From Rhodobacteraceae bacterium UBA6796 (lineage in GTDB: Bacteria > Pseudomonadota > Alphaproteobacteria > Rhodobacterales > Rhodobacteraceae): DNA of 64,000 bases. Location of the stretch: assembly GCA_002452815.1 (NCBI GenBank), contig DKFM01000005.1, positions 214,652 to 278,651 on the forward strand, read 5' to 3'. Shown piece after piece: positions 24,016 through 32,977 of the stretch (positions within the stretch are counted from its first letter, which is position 1; each line of letters starts with the position of its first letter). Made by a program: the position numbers and the translations under genes. Below the pieces are notes generated by a model that did no database searches, was not told the DNA's origin, and saw only the letters and a program-made list of their open reading frames with translations.

Positions 24016-25002
24016 ATGGCCAAGCATGTTCTGGTAACCGGCGGCGCCGGATATATCGGTTCGCATGCCTGCAAGGCGTTGCGTAACGCGGGTTATGTGC
24101 CGGTCACCTATGACAGCTTTGTCACCGGCTGGCGCGACGCGGTCAAGTTCGGCCCCCTCGAAGAGGGCGATCTTGCCGACCGCGCCCGTCTGGATGAGGT
24201 GTTCGCGAAATGGCAGCCGGTCGCGGTCATGCATTTCGCGGCCCTCAGCCTGGTCGGCGAGTCGATGAAAGACCCCGGCAAATACTGGCGCGGCAATGTG
24301 CTTTCCAGCCTGACATTGATCGAGGCGGCCGTCGCCGCGGGTTGCCTCGATTTCGTCTTTTCCTCGACCTGCGCAACCTACGGCGATCAGGACGGGGTGG
24401 TGCTGGATGAATCCACCCGGCAGGCGCCGATCAACGCCTATGGCGGCTCGAAACGCGCTATCGAGGACATGCTGCGTGACTTCGGCAACAGCCACGGTCT
24501 GAATTCGGTGATCTTCCGCTATTTCAACGTGGCGGGCTGCGACCCCGAGGCCGAGGTGGGCGAATTCCACCAGCCCGAGACACATCTGATCCCGCTGATG
24601 CTGGATGCGATCGCGGGCAAGCGCCCGGCGCTGACGGTCTTCGGATCGGATTACCCCACCGCCGATGGCACCTGCATTCGCGACTATGTGCATGTCTCGG
24701 ATCTGGTCGACGCCCATGTTCTGGGGCTGAAATGGCTTGAGGCGGGCAAGGGCTCCGAGGTGTTCTGTCTGGGCACCGGCAGCGGCTTTTCGGTGCGCGA
24801 TGTCATTGCCCAGTCGCGCAGCGTGACCAATCGCGAGGTGCCGATCATCGAGGGCGCGCGCCGCCCCGGCGATGCGGCGGTACTGGTTTCGGGCTCGACC
24901 AAGGCAATGTCGGAACTGGGCTGGGCACCCAAGCGCGCCGATCTGAAGACCATGATCGCCGATGCCTGGCGCTGGCATCAGACCGGCCACTATGAGACCT
25001 GA
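24016..25002 (+). CDS. galE: UDP-glucose 4-epimerase
   Basis: A 328-residue NAD-dependent short-chain dehydrogenase that interconverts UDP-glucose and UDP-galactose. The Rossmann motif is GGAGYIGSHACKAL (residues 8-21). The catalytic pair is Y142 and K146 in YGGSK, with FSSTCATYGD before it, and IFRYFNVAGCDPE is the usual GalE segment. It lies 3 bp behind galU and overlaps the next glycosyltransferase by 11 bp. Length is normal. It probably supplies UDP-Gal for the surface polysaccharide. Confidence 0.95.
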   Translation: MAKHVLVTGGAGYIGSHACKALRNAGYVPVTYDSFVTGWRDAVKFGPLEEGDLADRARLDEVFAKWQPVAVMHFAALSLVGESMKDPGKYWRGNVLSSLTLIEAAVAAGCLDFVFSSTCATYGDQDGVVLDESTRQAPINAYGGSKRAIEDMLRDFGNSHGLNSVIFRYFNVAGCDPEAEVGEFHQPETHLIPLMLDAIAGKRPALTVFGSDYPTADGTCIRDYVHVSDLVDAHVLGLKWLEAGKGSEVFCLGTGSGFSVRDVIAQSRSVTNREVPIIEGARRPGDAAVLVSGSTKAMSELGWAPKRADLKTMIADAWRWHQTGHYET

Positions 25003-26236
25003 GCCGGCGGCACGTCTGCTGGATGTCACGCGGCTGGTGTCGCGGGTTGGGCTGGGGCCGTTGACCGGAGTCGACCGGGTCGAAGCCGCCTATCTGGACC
25101 ATTTGCGCCACGAGCCGGTTCCGCTCTACCTGCTGTGCCGCACCGGCTATGGCTATCTGCTGCTGCGCGGGGCCGAGGCCGAATTCCTGTTCGCCGCCCT
25201 CAGCGCGCCCGAAACGCTGCCATGTGCCGGATGGCTCGACCGGTTGCGCGGACGGCGCGGGCTGCGCACACGGCTTGAAGCGGGCCTGCGGGCGCGGGCC
25301 ATCGCACGCGCGGGTCATCGCGCGCTGACCCGCCTGATCGCGCGGCATCTACCCACACCCGCCCGCTACATCAACGTCGGCCAGACCACGCTGCGCCCCG
25401 AGACCCTGCGGCGCCTGAAGCGCGTGCCCGGTTTGCGCATCACCGCGATGCTGCATGACACGATCCCGCTCGACTTTCCGCAATTCGCGCGCGAGGGCGA
25501 GCCCGAACGGTTTGCGGCCAGCTTTGCCGCCACGCTGGGTAGTGCGGATCTGATCCTTGCCAATTCCGCCGCAACCGCCGCCGATCTGGCGCGCCATGCC
25601 GCGCGGCTGGGCCTGCCCTTGCCGCAGGTTCTGGTGGCGCATCTGGGGATCACCGCCGCGCCGCCCGATCCCGCACAGATCCCCGGCGATCTGGATTTGC
25701 TGCCCGGCTATTTCGTGACGCTGGGCACGATAGAGCCGCGCAAGAACCATGCGCTGCTGCTGGATGTCTGGGACAGGATGTCGGCCGAAATGCCCGAAGA
25801 CCAGATCCCGCGACTGCTGGTTTTAGGGCGGCGCGGCTGGCGCAACGAGGCGGTCTTCGCCCGGCTGGATCAGGCTGCCGCGCAGGGCTGTGTGGTGCAG
25901 GAACGCGCCGATCTGCCCGATGCCGCAGTTTCCGCCCTGCTGGCGCGGGCACAGGCGCTGCTGATGCCGTCCTTTGCCGAAGGCTTCGGCCTGCCTGTTC
26001 TGGAAGCGGCCGCACTGGGAACGCCCATTGTCGCCAGCCCCCTGCCTGCCACGCAGGAATTGCTTGGCAACAGCGCCATTTACGCAAACCCCGACGCCCC
26101 CTATGATTGGCTGCAGATCATAAAAAAACTGACGGGGGGCACTGCGGCGACGGATGAAGCAATCCGCACGGAATACACGAAAATTATCATTCCGACGTGG
26201 ACAGAGCATTTCAATATCGTCTTAAAGAAGACGTGA
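24992..26236 (+). CDS. Family 1/4 glycosyltransferase
   Basis: A 414-residue GT-B fold glycosyltransferase. The C-terminal nucleotide-sugar domain has FVTLGTIEPRKNHALLLDVW, LLVLGRRGW and the donor-site motif MPSFAEGFGLPVLEAAALGTPIVAS, with the E-x7-E pair. The N-terminal half is less typical (VSRVGLGPLTGVDRVE) but keeps LHDTIP, a common segment of alpha-mannosyl and rhamnosyl transferases. The ATG at 24992 overlaps the galE end. The last 40 codons are less GC-rich than the rest. The sugar moved is not known; mannose or rhamnose would be the first guess by resemblance. Confidence 0.87.
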   Translation: MRPEPAARLLDVTRLVSRVGLGPLTGVDRVEAAYLDHLRHEPVPLYLLCRTGYGYLLLRGAEAEFLFAALSAPETLPCAGWLDRLRGRRGLRTRLEAGLRARAIARAGHRALTRLIARHLPTPARYINVGQTTLRPETLRRLKRVPGLRITAMLHDTIPLDFPQFAREGEPERFAASFAATLGSADLILANSAATAADLARHAARLGLPLPQVLVAHLGITAAPPDPAQIPGDLDLLPGYFVTLGTIEPRKNHALLLDVWDRMSAEMPEDQIPRLLVLGRRGWRNEAVFARLDQAAAQGCVVQERADLPDAAVSALLARAQALLMPSFAEGFGLPVLEAAALGTPIVASPLPATQELLGNSAIYANPDAPYDWLQIIKKLTGGTAATDEAIRTEYTKIIIPTWTEHFNIVLKKT

Positions 26237-26284
26237 GAGAAACAATCCACACCGCAGGAACATGACCGCCGGGAAAGGGCCGGG

Positions 26285-27295
26285 TTGAGCATCTGGAGCA
26301 CATACCGCCTGCGCCTTGAGCGCAAGCGCCGTCTCTATCGCGCATTCCGCAAGAGGCGGGACTTGCGCATGCTCAACGACCAGACGGGCAAGATCGGCCG
26401 CGGCGACATCCTGGCCTTCGTCACCCTGCGCAACGAACGCATCCGCCTGCCCTATTTCCTGCGCTATTATCGCGATATGGGGGTTCACCACTTCCTGATC
26501 GTCGACAACGCCTCGGATGACGGCTCCACCGCCTACCTCAAGGCGCAGCCCGATGTTTCGCTGTGGCGAACCGAAGCGAGTTACAAACGCGCGCGTTTCG
26601 GCGTCGACTGGATGAACTGGCTGCTGCGCAAATACGGCACCGGACACTGGACGCTGACGGTCGACCCGGACGAATTCTTTGTCTACCCGTTTTGCGACAC
26701 CCGCCCGATCACCGCGCTGACCGACTGGCTTGACACTTACGACATCCGCTCTTTCCCGGCGATGTTGCTGGACATGTATCCCAAGGGACCGATCGACGCC
26801 GTGCCCTACAAAGAGGGCCAGGACCCGTTCGAGATCGCCTGCTGGTTCGACAGCGGCAATTACACGATTTCCAAGAATCCCCAGCTTCATAACCTCTGGA
26901 TTCAGGGCGGGCCGCGGGCGCGCATGTTCTTCGCGCACAAACCGCAGGCGGCACCGTCACTCAACAAGATCCCGCTGGTGAAATGGGAACGATCCTTCGC
27001 CTTCACATCCTCGACGCATATGCTGCTGCCGCGCGGGCTGAATACGGTCTATGACGAATGGGGGGGCGAAAAGGCGTCGGGCTGTCTGCTGCATGCCAAA
27101 TTCCTGTCGCCGATGGCCGATAAGGTCACCGAAGAGCTGGAACGGCGCGAACATTTCGCCGGATCACGCGAATACAAGGCCTATGCCAGAATGCTCAGCG
27201 AAGAGCCCGAGCTGTGGTGCAAATGGTCCGAGAAATACATCAACTGGCGTCAGCTCGAAATCCTCGGGCTGATTTCCAAGGGCAACTGGGCATGA
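26285..27295 (+). CDS. Glycosyltransferase family 2/92-like
   Basis: A 336-residue enzyme with the family motifs LAFVTLRNERIRLPYFLRYY, then FLIVDNASDDGSTAYL and the DxD site VDPDEFF near residue 125. A histidine-rich and Trp-rich tail (HLKHAKFLSP-like LLHAKFLSP) follows, as in GT92-type and related bacterial proteins. The N-terminus is very Arg-rich (RLRLERKRRLYRAFRKRR) and may hold it to the membrane. TTG at 26285 is the best start, with GGAAAGGG upstream; an ATG at 26369 would remove the basic region. It belongs to the galU-galE operon. Substrate unknown. Confidence 0.8.
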   Translation: MSIWSTYRLRLERKRRLYRAFRKRRDLRMLNDQTGKIGRGDILAFVTLRNERIRLPYFLRYYRDMGVHHFLIVDNASDDGSTAYLKAQPDVSLWRTEASYKRARFGVDWMNWLLRKYGTGHWTLTVDPDEFFVYPFCDTRPITALTDWLDTYDIRSFPAMLLDMYPKGPIDAVPYKEGQDPFEIACWFDSGNYTISKNPQLHNLWIQGGPRARMFFAHKPQAAPSLNKIPLVKWERSFAFTSSTHMLLPRGLNTVYDEWGGEKASGCLLHAKFLSPMADKVTEELERREHFAGSREYKAYARMLSEEPELWCKWSEKYINWRQLEILGLISKGNWA

Positions 27296-27305
27296 GGGCG
27301 CGGGG

Positions 27306-29003
27306 GTGAGCATCGGTTTCATCATGATGTGCCACACGGCGCTGGACCGCGCCGCGCAGGTTGCGCGGTTCTGGGCCACGAATGGCGCGCCGGTGGTCAT
27401 TCATGTGGATAAACGCGTGCCCGATCGCGAATTCAACGGGCTGCGGGCCGCTGTGGCCGATTTCGACACCATCTCGTTTTCGCGGCGCTACAAATGCGAC
27501 TGGGGCACCTGGTCGCTCGTCGCCGCCGCGCAGGCCGCCTCCGAGCAAATGCTGGCACGTCATGCCGAGGTGCGCCATGTCTTCCTTGCCTCGGGCGCCT
27601 GCCTGCCGCTGCGCCCGGTGCAAGAGCTGGTCGATTACCTTGATGCGCGGCCTTACACCGATTTCATCGAAAGCGTCACCACCGCCGAAGTCGACTGGAC
27701 GGTCGGCGGCATCGACATGGAACGCTTCACCCTGCGTTTTCCGTTTTCCTGGAAAAAGCAACGCCGCCTGTTCGACCGCTATGTGCATCTGCAGCGTCGC
27801 CTGGGGCTGAAACGCAAGATCCCCGCAGGGCTGGTGCCGCATCTGGGCAGCCAGTGGTGGTGCCTGACGCGCCAGACCCTGAGCGCGATCCTGCAAGATC
27901 CCGAACGCCCGACCTACGACCGTTATTTCAAAAAGGTCTGGATCCCGGACGAGAGCTATTTCCAGACGCTCGCGCGGCTTTATGCAACCTCGATCGAAAG
28001 CCGCTCTCTGACGCTGTCGAAATTCGATTTCCAGGGCAAGCCGCATATCTTCTACGACGACCACCTGCAGCTGTTGCGCCGCTCGGATTGCTTTGTCGCG
28101 CGCAAGATATGGCCCCGTGCCGAACGGCTCTATGCCACGTTCCTGTCGGCCCGACAGGAAGCGGAAAGCACTGCCGAACCGAATCCGGCCAAGATCGACC
28201 GACTGTTTGCCAAGGCGGTCGAGCGACGCACCAAAGGCCGCCCCGGGCTTTACATGCAAAGCCGCTTTCCGCTGCTCGACCGCGAAAATGGCAAGACCTC
28301 GGCGCCCTATTCGATCTTTCAGGGGTTTTCCGACCTGTTCGAGAATTTCGACGGATGGCTGTCGAAATATGTTGGCGCGCGGGTCCACGGCCACCTGTTC
28401 GCCCCCGGGCGCGCGGAATTCGCCGGCGGCGAGACGATGTTCAACGGCTGCCTGAGCGATTCGGCCAAATTGCGCGATTACAACCCCCGCGCCTTCCTGA
28501 CCAATGTCATCTGGAACTCGCGCGGCGAACGGCAGTGCTTCATGTTCAGCCCCCGGGACACGCAGGACATCAACTGGTTCACCGCCACCGATCCGAACGC
28601 GCAGATTTCGGTCATCAGCGGCGCGTGGGCCGTGCCGCTGTTCCGCTCGAACGAGAATTTCGCAACGATCCGGGCCGAGGCCGCGCGGTTGCAGCAACTT
28701 GAACTCAACCACCTGTCGATCCTGCGCTCGATGTATGTGAAGGCGCGGGTGCGGATCTGGAACATGGCCGATTTCGTCGAAAACCCGATGGAGCCGCTGC
28801 AGACCATCATCGACGAGATCAGCCCCCGCGCGACCCGCCGCCTGACCGAGGCGCCGCAGATGGTGGACCTGACCGGTTTCGGCCAGTTCCTGCAGAACCT
28901 GAAAAATCAGGGGATGCAGCCACGGCTGATGGGGGATTTTCCTGTCGGCGGCGATCCGCGGCCCAATGCCTCGCGTCGTGGGCGCCCCTATCTGGTGAAA
29001 TGA
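27306..29003 (+). CDS. GT14-type (core-2/I-branching-like) glycosyltransferase with extra C-terminal domain
   Basis: A 565-residue protein. The first ~270 residues resemble the Branch family of beta-1,6-N-acetylglucosaminyl or xylosyl transferases: IGFIMMCHTALDRAAQVARF, VVIHVDKRVPD, VFLASGACLPLRPVQEL, LGSQWWCLTRQT and the catalytic-type IPDESYFQTL. The remaining ~290 residues form a second part (GYHGHLFAPGRAEF-like VHGHLFAPG, FLTNVIWNSRGERQCFMFSP) that I know only as a conserved Rhodobacterales domain of unknown function. GTG start at 27306. It lies 10 bp behind the GT92-like gene and 4 bp before the double sulfotransferase, so they probably act on one glycan. Confidence 0.82.
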   Translation: MSIGFIMMCHTALDRAAQVARFWATNGAPVVIHVDKRVPDREFNGLRAAVADFDTISFSRRYKCDWGTWSLVAAAQAASEQMLARHAEVRHVFLASGACLPLRPVQELVDYLDARPYTDFIESVTTAEVDWTVGGIDMERFTLRFPFSWKKQRRLFDRYVHLQRRLGLKRKIPAGLVPHLGSQWWCLTRQTLSAILQDPERPTYDRYFKKVWIPDESYFQTLARLYATSIESRSLTLSKFDFQGKPHIFYDDHLQLLRRSDCFVARKIWPRAERLYATFLSARQEAESTAEPNPAKIDRLFAKAVERRTKGRPGLYMQSRFPLLDRENGKTSAPYSIFQGFSDLFENFDGWLSKYVGARVHGHLFAPGRAEFAGGETMFNGCLSDSAKLRDYNPRAFLTNVIWNSRGERQCFMFSPRDTQDINWFTATDPNAQISVISGAWAVPLFRSNENFATIRAEAARLQQLELNHLSILRSMYVKARVRIWNMADFVENPMEPLQTIIDEISPRATRRLTEAPQMVDLTGFGQFLQNLKNQGMQPRLMGDFPVGGDPRPNASRRGRPYLVK

Positions 29004-29007
29004 TTTC

Positions 29008-30405
29008 ATGCCCAAATTCGACAGCTTCGTGATCTTCGCCGAAATGCGCACCGGCTCGAATCTGCTGGAAGCCGCGCTCAACGCCTTGCCCGGCGTGACC
29101 TGTCACGGCGAGGCCTTCAATCCCGCGCTGATCGGTTATCCGAAACGCACCGAGTTGCTGGGCGTCACCCAGGCCGCGCGCGATGCCGAACCGATGCATC
29201 TGTGGCGCAAGATCGTGGCGGCGCCCGGGCTGAACGGCTGCCGCTATTTCCACGACCACGACCCGCGCGTGCTGGAGGCGATGCTGGCCGACCCGACCTG
29301 CGCCAAGATCGTGCTGACCCGCAATCCGATTGACAGCTACGTCAGCCTGAAAATCGCCCGCGCGACCGGACAGTGGAAACTGGGCGACGCGAAACATCGC
29401 AAGGCCGCGCAGGCCGATTTCGATGCCGCCGAGTTCGAGGACCATCTGGCGCAGTTGCAGGGCTTTCAGATCGTGCTGATGCATGCGCTGCAAACCAGCG
29501 GGCAAAGCGCGTTCTATATAGACTACGAAGATGCGCAGGATCTGGACGTTCTGAACGGACTGGCGGCCTGGCTTGGGGTTGAGGCACGGCTGGCTGCGCT
29601 ACCCGACAGTCTGGTGCCGCAAAATCCCGAACCGCTGGAAGCCAAGGTGACCGATTTCGCCGGGATGGAGGCGTCGCTGGCCCGGATGGACAGGTTCAAC
29701 CTGTCGCGCACACCGAATTTCGAACCGCGTCGCGGCCCGAACGTGCCGGGCTTCGTCGGCTGCGCCGAGGCCGGGTTGCTTTATATGCCGCTGCGTCCGG
29801 CGCTGGATGCACAAATCCGTGGCTGGATGGCGCATATTGGGCCGCTAGAGGATAAATTCTCGCAAAAGACCCTGCGGCAGTGGAAGCGCAAGCATCCCGG
29901 CCATCGCAGCTTCACGGTGTTGCGCCATCCGCTGATGCGCGCACATCTGGCCTTTGCCGCGGTGCTGCACTGGCCGGCCTTTGCCGAAACCCGCGACATT
30001 CTGCGAAACGCCTACAAGCTGCCACTGCCCGCCGAGGGGAAAAGCATCGGGCCGGCCGATTACGCCCAGGCTCTGCTGGAGTTCATCCGCTGGCTGAAGG
30101 CCAATCTGAACGCGCAAACCAGCCTGCCGGTGCATGCGCTCTGGGCCAGCCAGTCGGCCGCATTGCAGGGATTCGCGCAATTTGCGCTGCCCGATCTGCT
30201 GGCCCGGGAGGAGCGTCTGGCGCAGGATCTGGCCTATCTGACCCAGGCCTCGGGCATTGCCGCGCCGCCCCTGGACCTTGGCGAAACCGATACCGCGCCC
30301 TTCAAACTGGCCGAGATCTGGAGCCCCGAACTGGAAGCCGCCGCGCGCGACACTTACATGCGCGACTTCATGCAATTCGGATTTGGGGCGTGGAACGCGG
30401 CCTGA
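29008..30405 (+). CDS. Sulfotransferase with two sulfotransferase-like halves
   Basis: A 465-residue protein. The N-terminal half (about 1-220) has a PAPS-loop FAEMRTGSNLLEAAL (residues 10-24) and 3'-phosphate loop LTRNPIDSYVSLKIA near 103, like Stf0/NodH-type carbohydrate sulfotransferases. The C-terminal half has a second 3'-phosphate-loop-like segment, FTVLRHPLMRAHLAF at 302, as in the Sulfotransfer_2 family of membrane glycan sulfotransferases; its own 5' loop may be degenerate (no clear PKxGxT). It is the last gene of the galU operon and converges, with no gap, on ptsN. Transfer of sulfate to a surface glycan is the likely role; whether both halves work is unknown. Confidence 0.82.
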   Translation: MPKFDSFVIFAEMRTGSNLLEAALNALPGVTCHGEAFNPALIGYPKRTELLGVTQAARDAEPMHLWRKIVAAPGLNGCRYFHDHDPRVLEAMLADPTCAKIVLTRNPIDSYVSLKIARATGQWKLGDAKHRKAAQADFDAAEFEDHLAQLQGFQIVLMHALQTSGQSAFYIDYEDAQDLDVLNGLAAWLGVEARLAALPDSLVPQNPEPLEAKVTDFAGMEASLARMDRFNLSRTPNFEPRRGPNVPGFVGCAEAGLLYMPLRPALDAQIRGWMAHIGPLEDKFSQKTLRQWKRKHPGHRSFTVLRHPLMRAHLAFAAVLHWPAFAETRDILRNAYKLPLPAEGKSIGPADYAQALLEFIRWLKANLNAQTSLPVHALWASQSAALQGFAQFALPDLLAREERLAQDLAYLTQASGIAAPPLDLGETDTAPFKLAEIWSPELEAAARDTYMRDFMQFGFGAWNAA

Positions 30406-30870
30406 TCAGGCCGCCTGCACACCCTGCGCGGCGGTCAGCACCGCATGCAGCGCCGACGGGTCGGTGTTGGCGCGCAGCTTCGCACAGGTTTCAGCGCTGC
30501 GCATCGTGCGCGACACCAAGGCCAGCGCCTTGAGATGATCGACGCCCGAATCCTTGGGCGCGAACAGCGCAAAGACCAGATCGACCGGCAGCCGGTCCAC
30601 CGCATCGAAATCGAGCGGGCGTTCGAGGCGCAGGAATACACCCACGACAGACTTCAGCCCGTGCAGACGCGCATGCGGCAGCGCCACCCCATGACCCACG
30701 CCGGTGGGCCCGAGGCTTTCACGCTCTTGCAGCGCATCGACGGTTTGGGCCGCATCCAGCCCGTAGGCTGAATGCGCGATATCCCCGAGATCCTGAAACA
30801 GGCGCTTCTTGCTCGTTACATTGACCAAGGCCTTGACGGCGCCCGGCTTGAGCAGGTTGGAAAGATCCAT
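30406..30870 (-). CDS. ptsN: Nitrogen-regulatory PTS component EIIA-Ntr
   Basis: A 154-residue PTS EIIA domain protein. It starts MDLSNLLKPGAVKALVNVTSK; the phospho-accepting histidine is in GVALPHARLHGLKSVVGVF at about residue 65, and the partner motif PVDLVFALFAPKDSGVDHLKALA is intact. It takes part in the phosphorelay that adjusts potassium, nitrogen and carbon metabolism, not sugar uptake. The ATG at 30870 gives the family length and has GGA upstream; an earlier ATG at 30894 is possible. It lies behind hpf, the conserved order, and converges with the sulfotransferase. Confidence 0.95.
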   Translation of the reverse strand: MDLSNLLKPGAVKALVNVTSKKRLFQDLGDIAHSAYGLDAAQTVDALQERESLGPTGVGHGVALPHARLHGLKSVVGVFLRLERPLDFDAVDRLPVDLVFALFAPKDSGVDHLKALALVSRTMRSAETCAKLRANTDPSALHAVLTAAQGVQAA

Positions 30871-30903
30871 TTGTCCATTTTCCGCGCCTGCCATGTCAGG
30901 CGC

Positions 30904-31479
30904 TCACTTGCTGTTGCGCGGGTCGATCCAGCCCACATTGCCGTCATCGCGGCGATGCACGACGTTGACCCCACCGTGTTTCTCGTTGCGGAACACGAGC
31001 AGCGGCGCGCCAGCCAGCTCCATCTGCATCACTGCCTCGCCGACCGACAGGGTGGGAACCTTGGTTTCCATCTCGGCCACGATCACAGGTGCGAGGCTGC
31101 TGCCGTCGGCCTCCGACTCCTCATCATCCGCGGCGAGGACATACAGGCCCGCTTGGTCAAATTCAACCGGCTCGACGCGTTCCTTGTGGTGGTCTTTCAG
31201 GCGGCGCTTGTGACGGCGCAGCTGTTTGTCCATCTTTTCGCGGCACGCTTCAAAAGCGGCGTAGATCTCGGTCGCATGGCCGGTCGCCGCAGCGGTCAGC
31301 CCGGTCGACAGGTGAACCGTGGCTTCGCACAGGAATTCATACGCATTGCGCGAGAAAACCACGGTGGCATCGGTCGGGCGCTGAGAATATTTTTCCACCG
31401 TTTCGCCCAGCTCGGACTTCACATGGCTTTGCAGCGCTTCACCCACGTCGAGCTGTTTGCCGCTGATCTGGTAACGCAT
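30904..31479 (-). CDS. hpf: Ribosome hibernation promoting factor, long form
   Basis: A 191-residue long-form HPF that dimerises and stores inactive 100S ribosomes. The N-terminal S30AE domain (MRYQISGKQLDVGEALQSHV, to about 105, with basic helix REKMDKQLRRHKRRLKDH) binds the decoding centre. A linker follows, and the C-terminal dimerisation domain (VPTLSVGEAVMQMELAGAPLLVFRN) completes it. Ribosome site GAAGGAGAAG is strong. It lies between lptB (235-bp gap) and ptsN. In many proteobacteria rpoN sits in that gap; it is absent here. Confidence 0.95.
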   Translation of the reverse strand: MRYQISGKQLDVGEALQSHVKSELGETVEKYSQRPTDATVVFSRNAYEFLCEATVHLSTGLTAAATGHATEIYAAFEACREKMDKQLRRHKRRLKDHHKERVEPVEFDQAGLYVLAADDEESEADGSSLAPVIVAEMETKVPTLSVGEAVMQMELAGAPLLVFRNEKHGGVNVVHRRDDGNVGWIDPRNSK

Positions 31480-31714
31480 GGCTTCTCCTTCACGTCAAAG
31501 GTCTGGTCCCGGAATTTCATATTCGGGTTGCAGACCGGTTAATATCGGAAAACGGGGCGTGGTCCACCGACAAGACGCAGAACGCACAATTTTCGGCCTG
31601 CCGAAATCTTGCGGCGTAGTCACACAGGAAGTGAGGCGGTGTTCACGCATTTGTCTCATTTGGGAACGGATCGCCGGAGGTGTCAACGGGTGACCTACGC
31701 CGCAGTGCAGCACC

Positions 31715-32491
31715 CTACTGGATGCGGAAATTCTGCCCCAGATAGACACGGCGCACATTTTCGTCGCGCACCACATCTTCGGTGCGCCCCGACATCAGAA
31801 CCTTGCCGTCGTGCAGGATATAAGCCCGATCGACGATCTCGAGGGTCTCGTGCACGTTGTGGTCGGTAATCAGCACGCCGATGCCCCGCTCCTTCAGGTG
31901 CGACACCAGAGCGCGGATCTCGCTGACCGCGATCGGGTCGACCCCCGCGAAGGGTTCGTCCAGCAACAGATATTTCGGATCGGCCGCAAGACAGCGCGCG
32001 ATTTCGACGCGCCGACGTTCCCCGCCCGACAGCGCCAGCGCGGGCGCCTGCCGCAGATGCCCGATCGAGAAATCGCCCAACAGTTCCTCCAGCCGTTCGC
32101 GCCGCTTGTGCGGCTCTGACACGGCGATTTCCAGCACGGCCATGATGTTCTGCTCGACGCTCAGGCCGCGAAAGATCGAAGCCTCCTGCGGCAGATAGCC
32201 GATGCCCAGGCGGGCCCGGCGATACATCGGCAGGGTGGTCACATCGGTGCCGTCGATCGTCACCTGCCCGGAATCGGGGGTAATCAGCCCGGCGATATTG
32301 TAAAAACAGGTGGTCTTGCCCGAGCCGTTGGGCCCCAGCAGCGCAACGACCTCACCGCGGTTGAGATGCATCGACACATCGCGGATCACCAGACGGCGGC
32401 GATAGCTCTTGCGCAGGTTGACCACGCGCAGGCCGCCCGCACCATCTTCGGCCACCAGATCGGCGGCATTGGAACTGCCGGTCAGGGCCAT
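31715..32491 (-). CDS. lptB: LPS export ABC transporter ATP-binding protein
   Basis: A 258-residue ATPase that powers LPS extraction from the inner membrane with LptF and LptG. It has Walker A GPNGSGKTT at residue 53, the LptB motif YLPQEASIFRGLSVEQNI, signature LSGGERRRVEIARCL and Walker B LLLDEPFAGVDPIAV. The ATG at 32491 overlaps the lptA stop (TGATG). About ten extra residues precede the usual start. It is the fourth gene of the kdsD-lptC-lptA-lptB operon. LptF and LptG are elsewhere. Confidence 0.96.
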   Translation of the reverse strand: MALTGSSNAADLVAEDGAGGLRVVNLRKSYRRRLVIRDVSMHLNRGEVVALLGPNGSGKTTCFYNIAGLITPDSGQVTIDGTDVTTLPMYRRARLGIGYLPQEASIFRGLSVEQNIMAVLEIAVSEPHKRRERLEELLGDFSIGHLRQAPALALSGGERRRVEIARCLAADPKYLLLDEPFAGVDPIAVSEIRALVSHLKERGIGVLITDHNVHETLEIVDRAYILHDGKVLMSGRTEDVVRDENVRRVYLGQNFRIQ

Positions 32492-32967
32492 CAATTGCCC
32501 CCCGGTTGCAGGATCGTGCGCACCCGCCCGTCCATCTGGCCGGTGCCGGTTTTCAGATCGACCGACAGTTTCTGCCCGGCCATGACATTGCCGCCCTGGG
32601 TCAACAGCACATCGCCGGTCATCACGATCTGGCCAGTGGCGACCTCATAGACCGCATCGCGCGCCTCGGCCGAGTCGCTGGCAGAGACCAGGGTCACCCC
32701 ACCGGAGGCATGCAGCTGTTTGATCTGGCTGTGATCGTCGCCGTATTCGACGCGCACATTGGCCGCCTGCAGGCGCATGTCCTGCTGCACGATCAGGACA
32801 TTGCCGCTGAAAACGGCGGTGCCATCCTCCTGATTGACCGCAAGGCTGTCGGCGGTGATCTCGACCGGCGCAGACGTGTCGGCACGGAGCCCACCGAAGG
32901 CCACCTGCTGCGCTAGCGCCGCCCCGGGGGCCAACATCAGCACAAGCGCGAAAACACGGAGCAACAT
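32491..32967 (-). CDS. lptA: LPS transport periplasmic bridge protein
   Basis: A 158-residue periplasmic OstA-domain protein that forms the bridge carrying LPS to the outer membrane. The signal peptide MLLRVFALVLMLAPGAALA is followed by VEITADSLAVNQEDGTAVFSG, the LptA beta-jellyroll opening, and repeated strand pairs (GNVLIVQQDMRLQAANVRVEY). It lies 10 bp behind lptC and overlaps lptB by one base. Family length is normal. Confidence 0.94.
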   Translation of the reverse strand: MLLRVFALVLMLAPGAALAQQVAFGGLRADTSAPVEITADSLAVNQEDGTAVFSGNVLIVQQDMRLQAANVRVEYGDDHSQIKQLHASGGVTLVSASDSAEARDAVYEVATGQIVMTGDVLLTQGGNVMAGQKLSVDLKTGTGQMDGRVRTILQPGGN

Positions 32968-32977
32968 GACCTAACCC

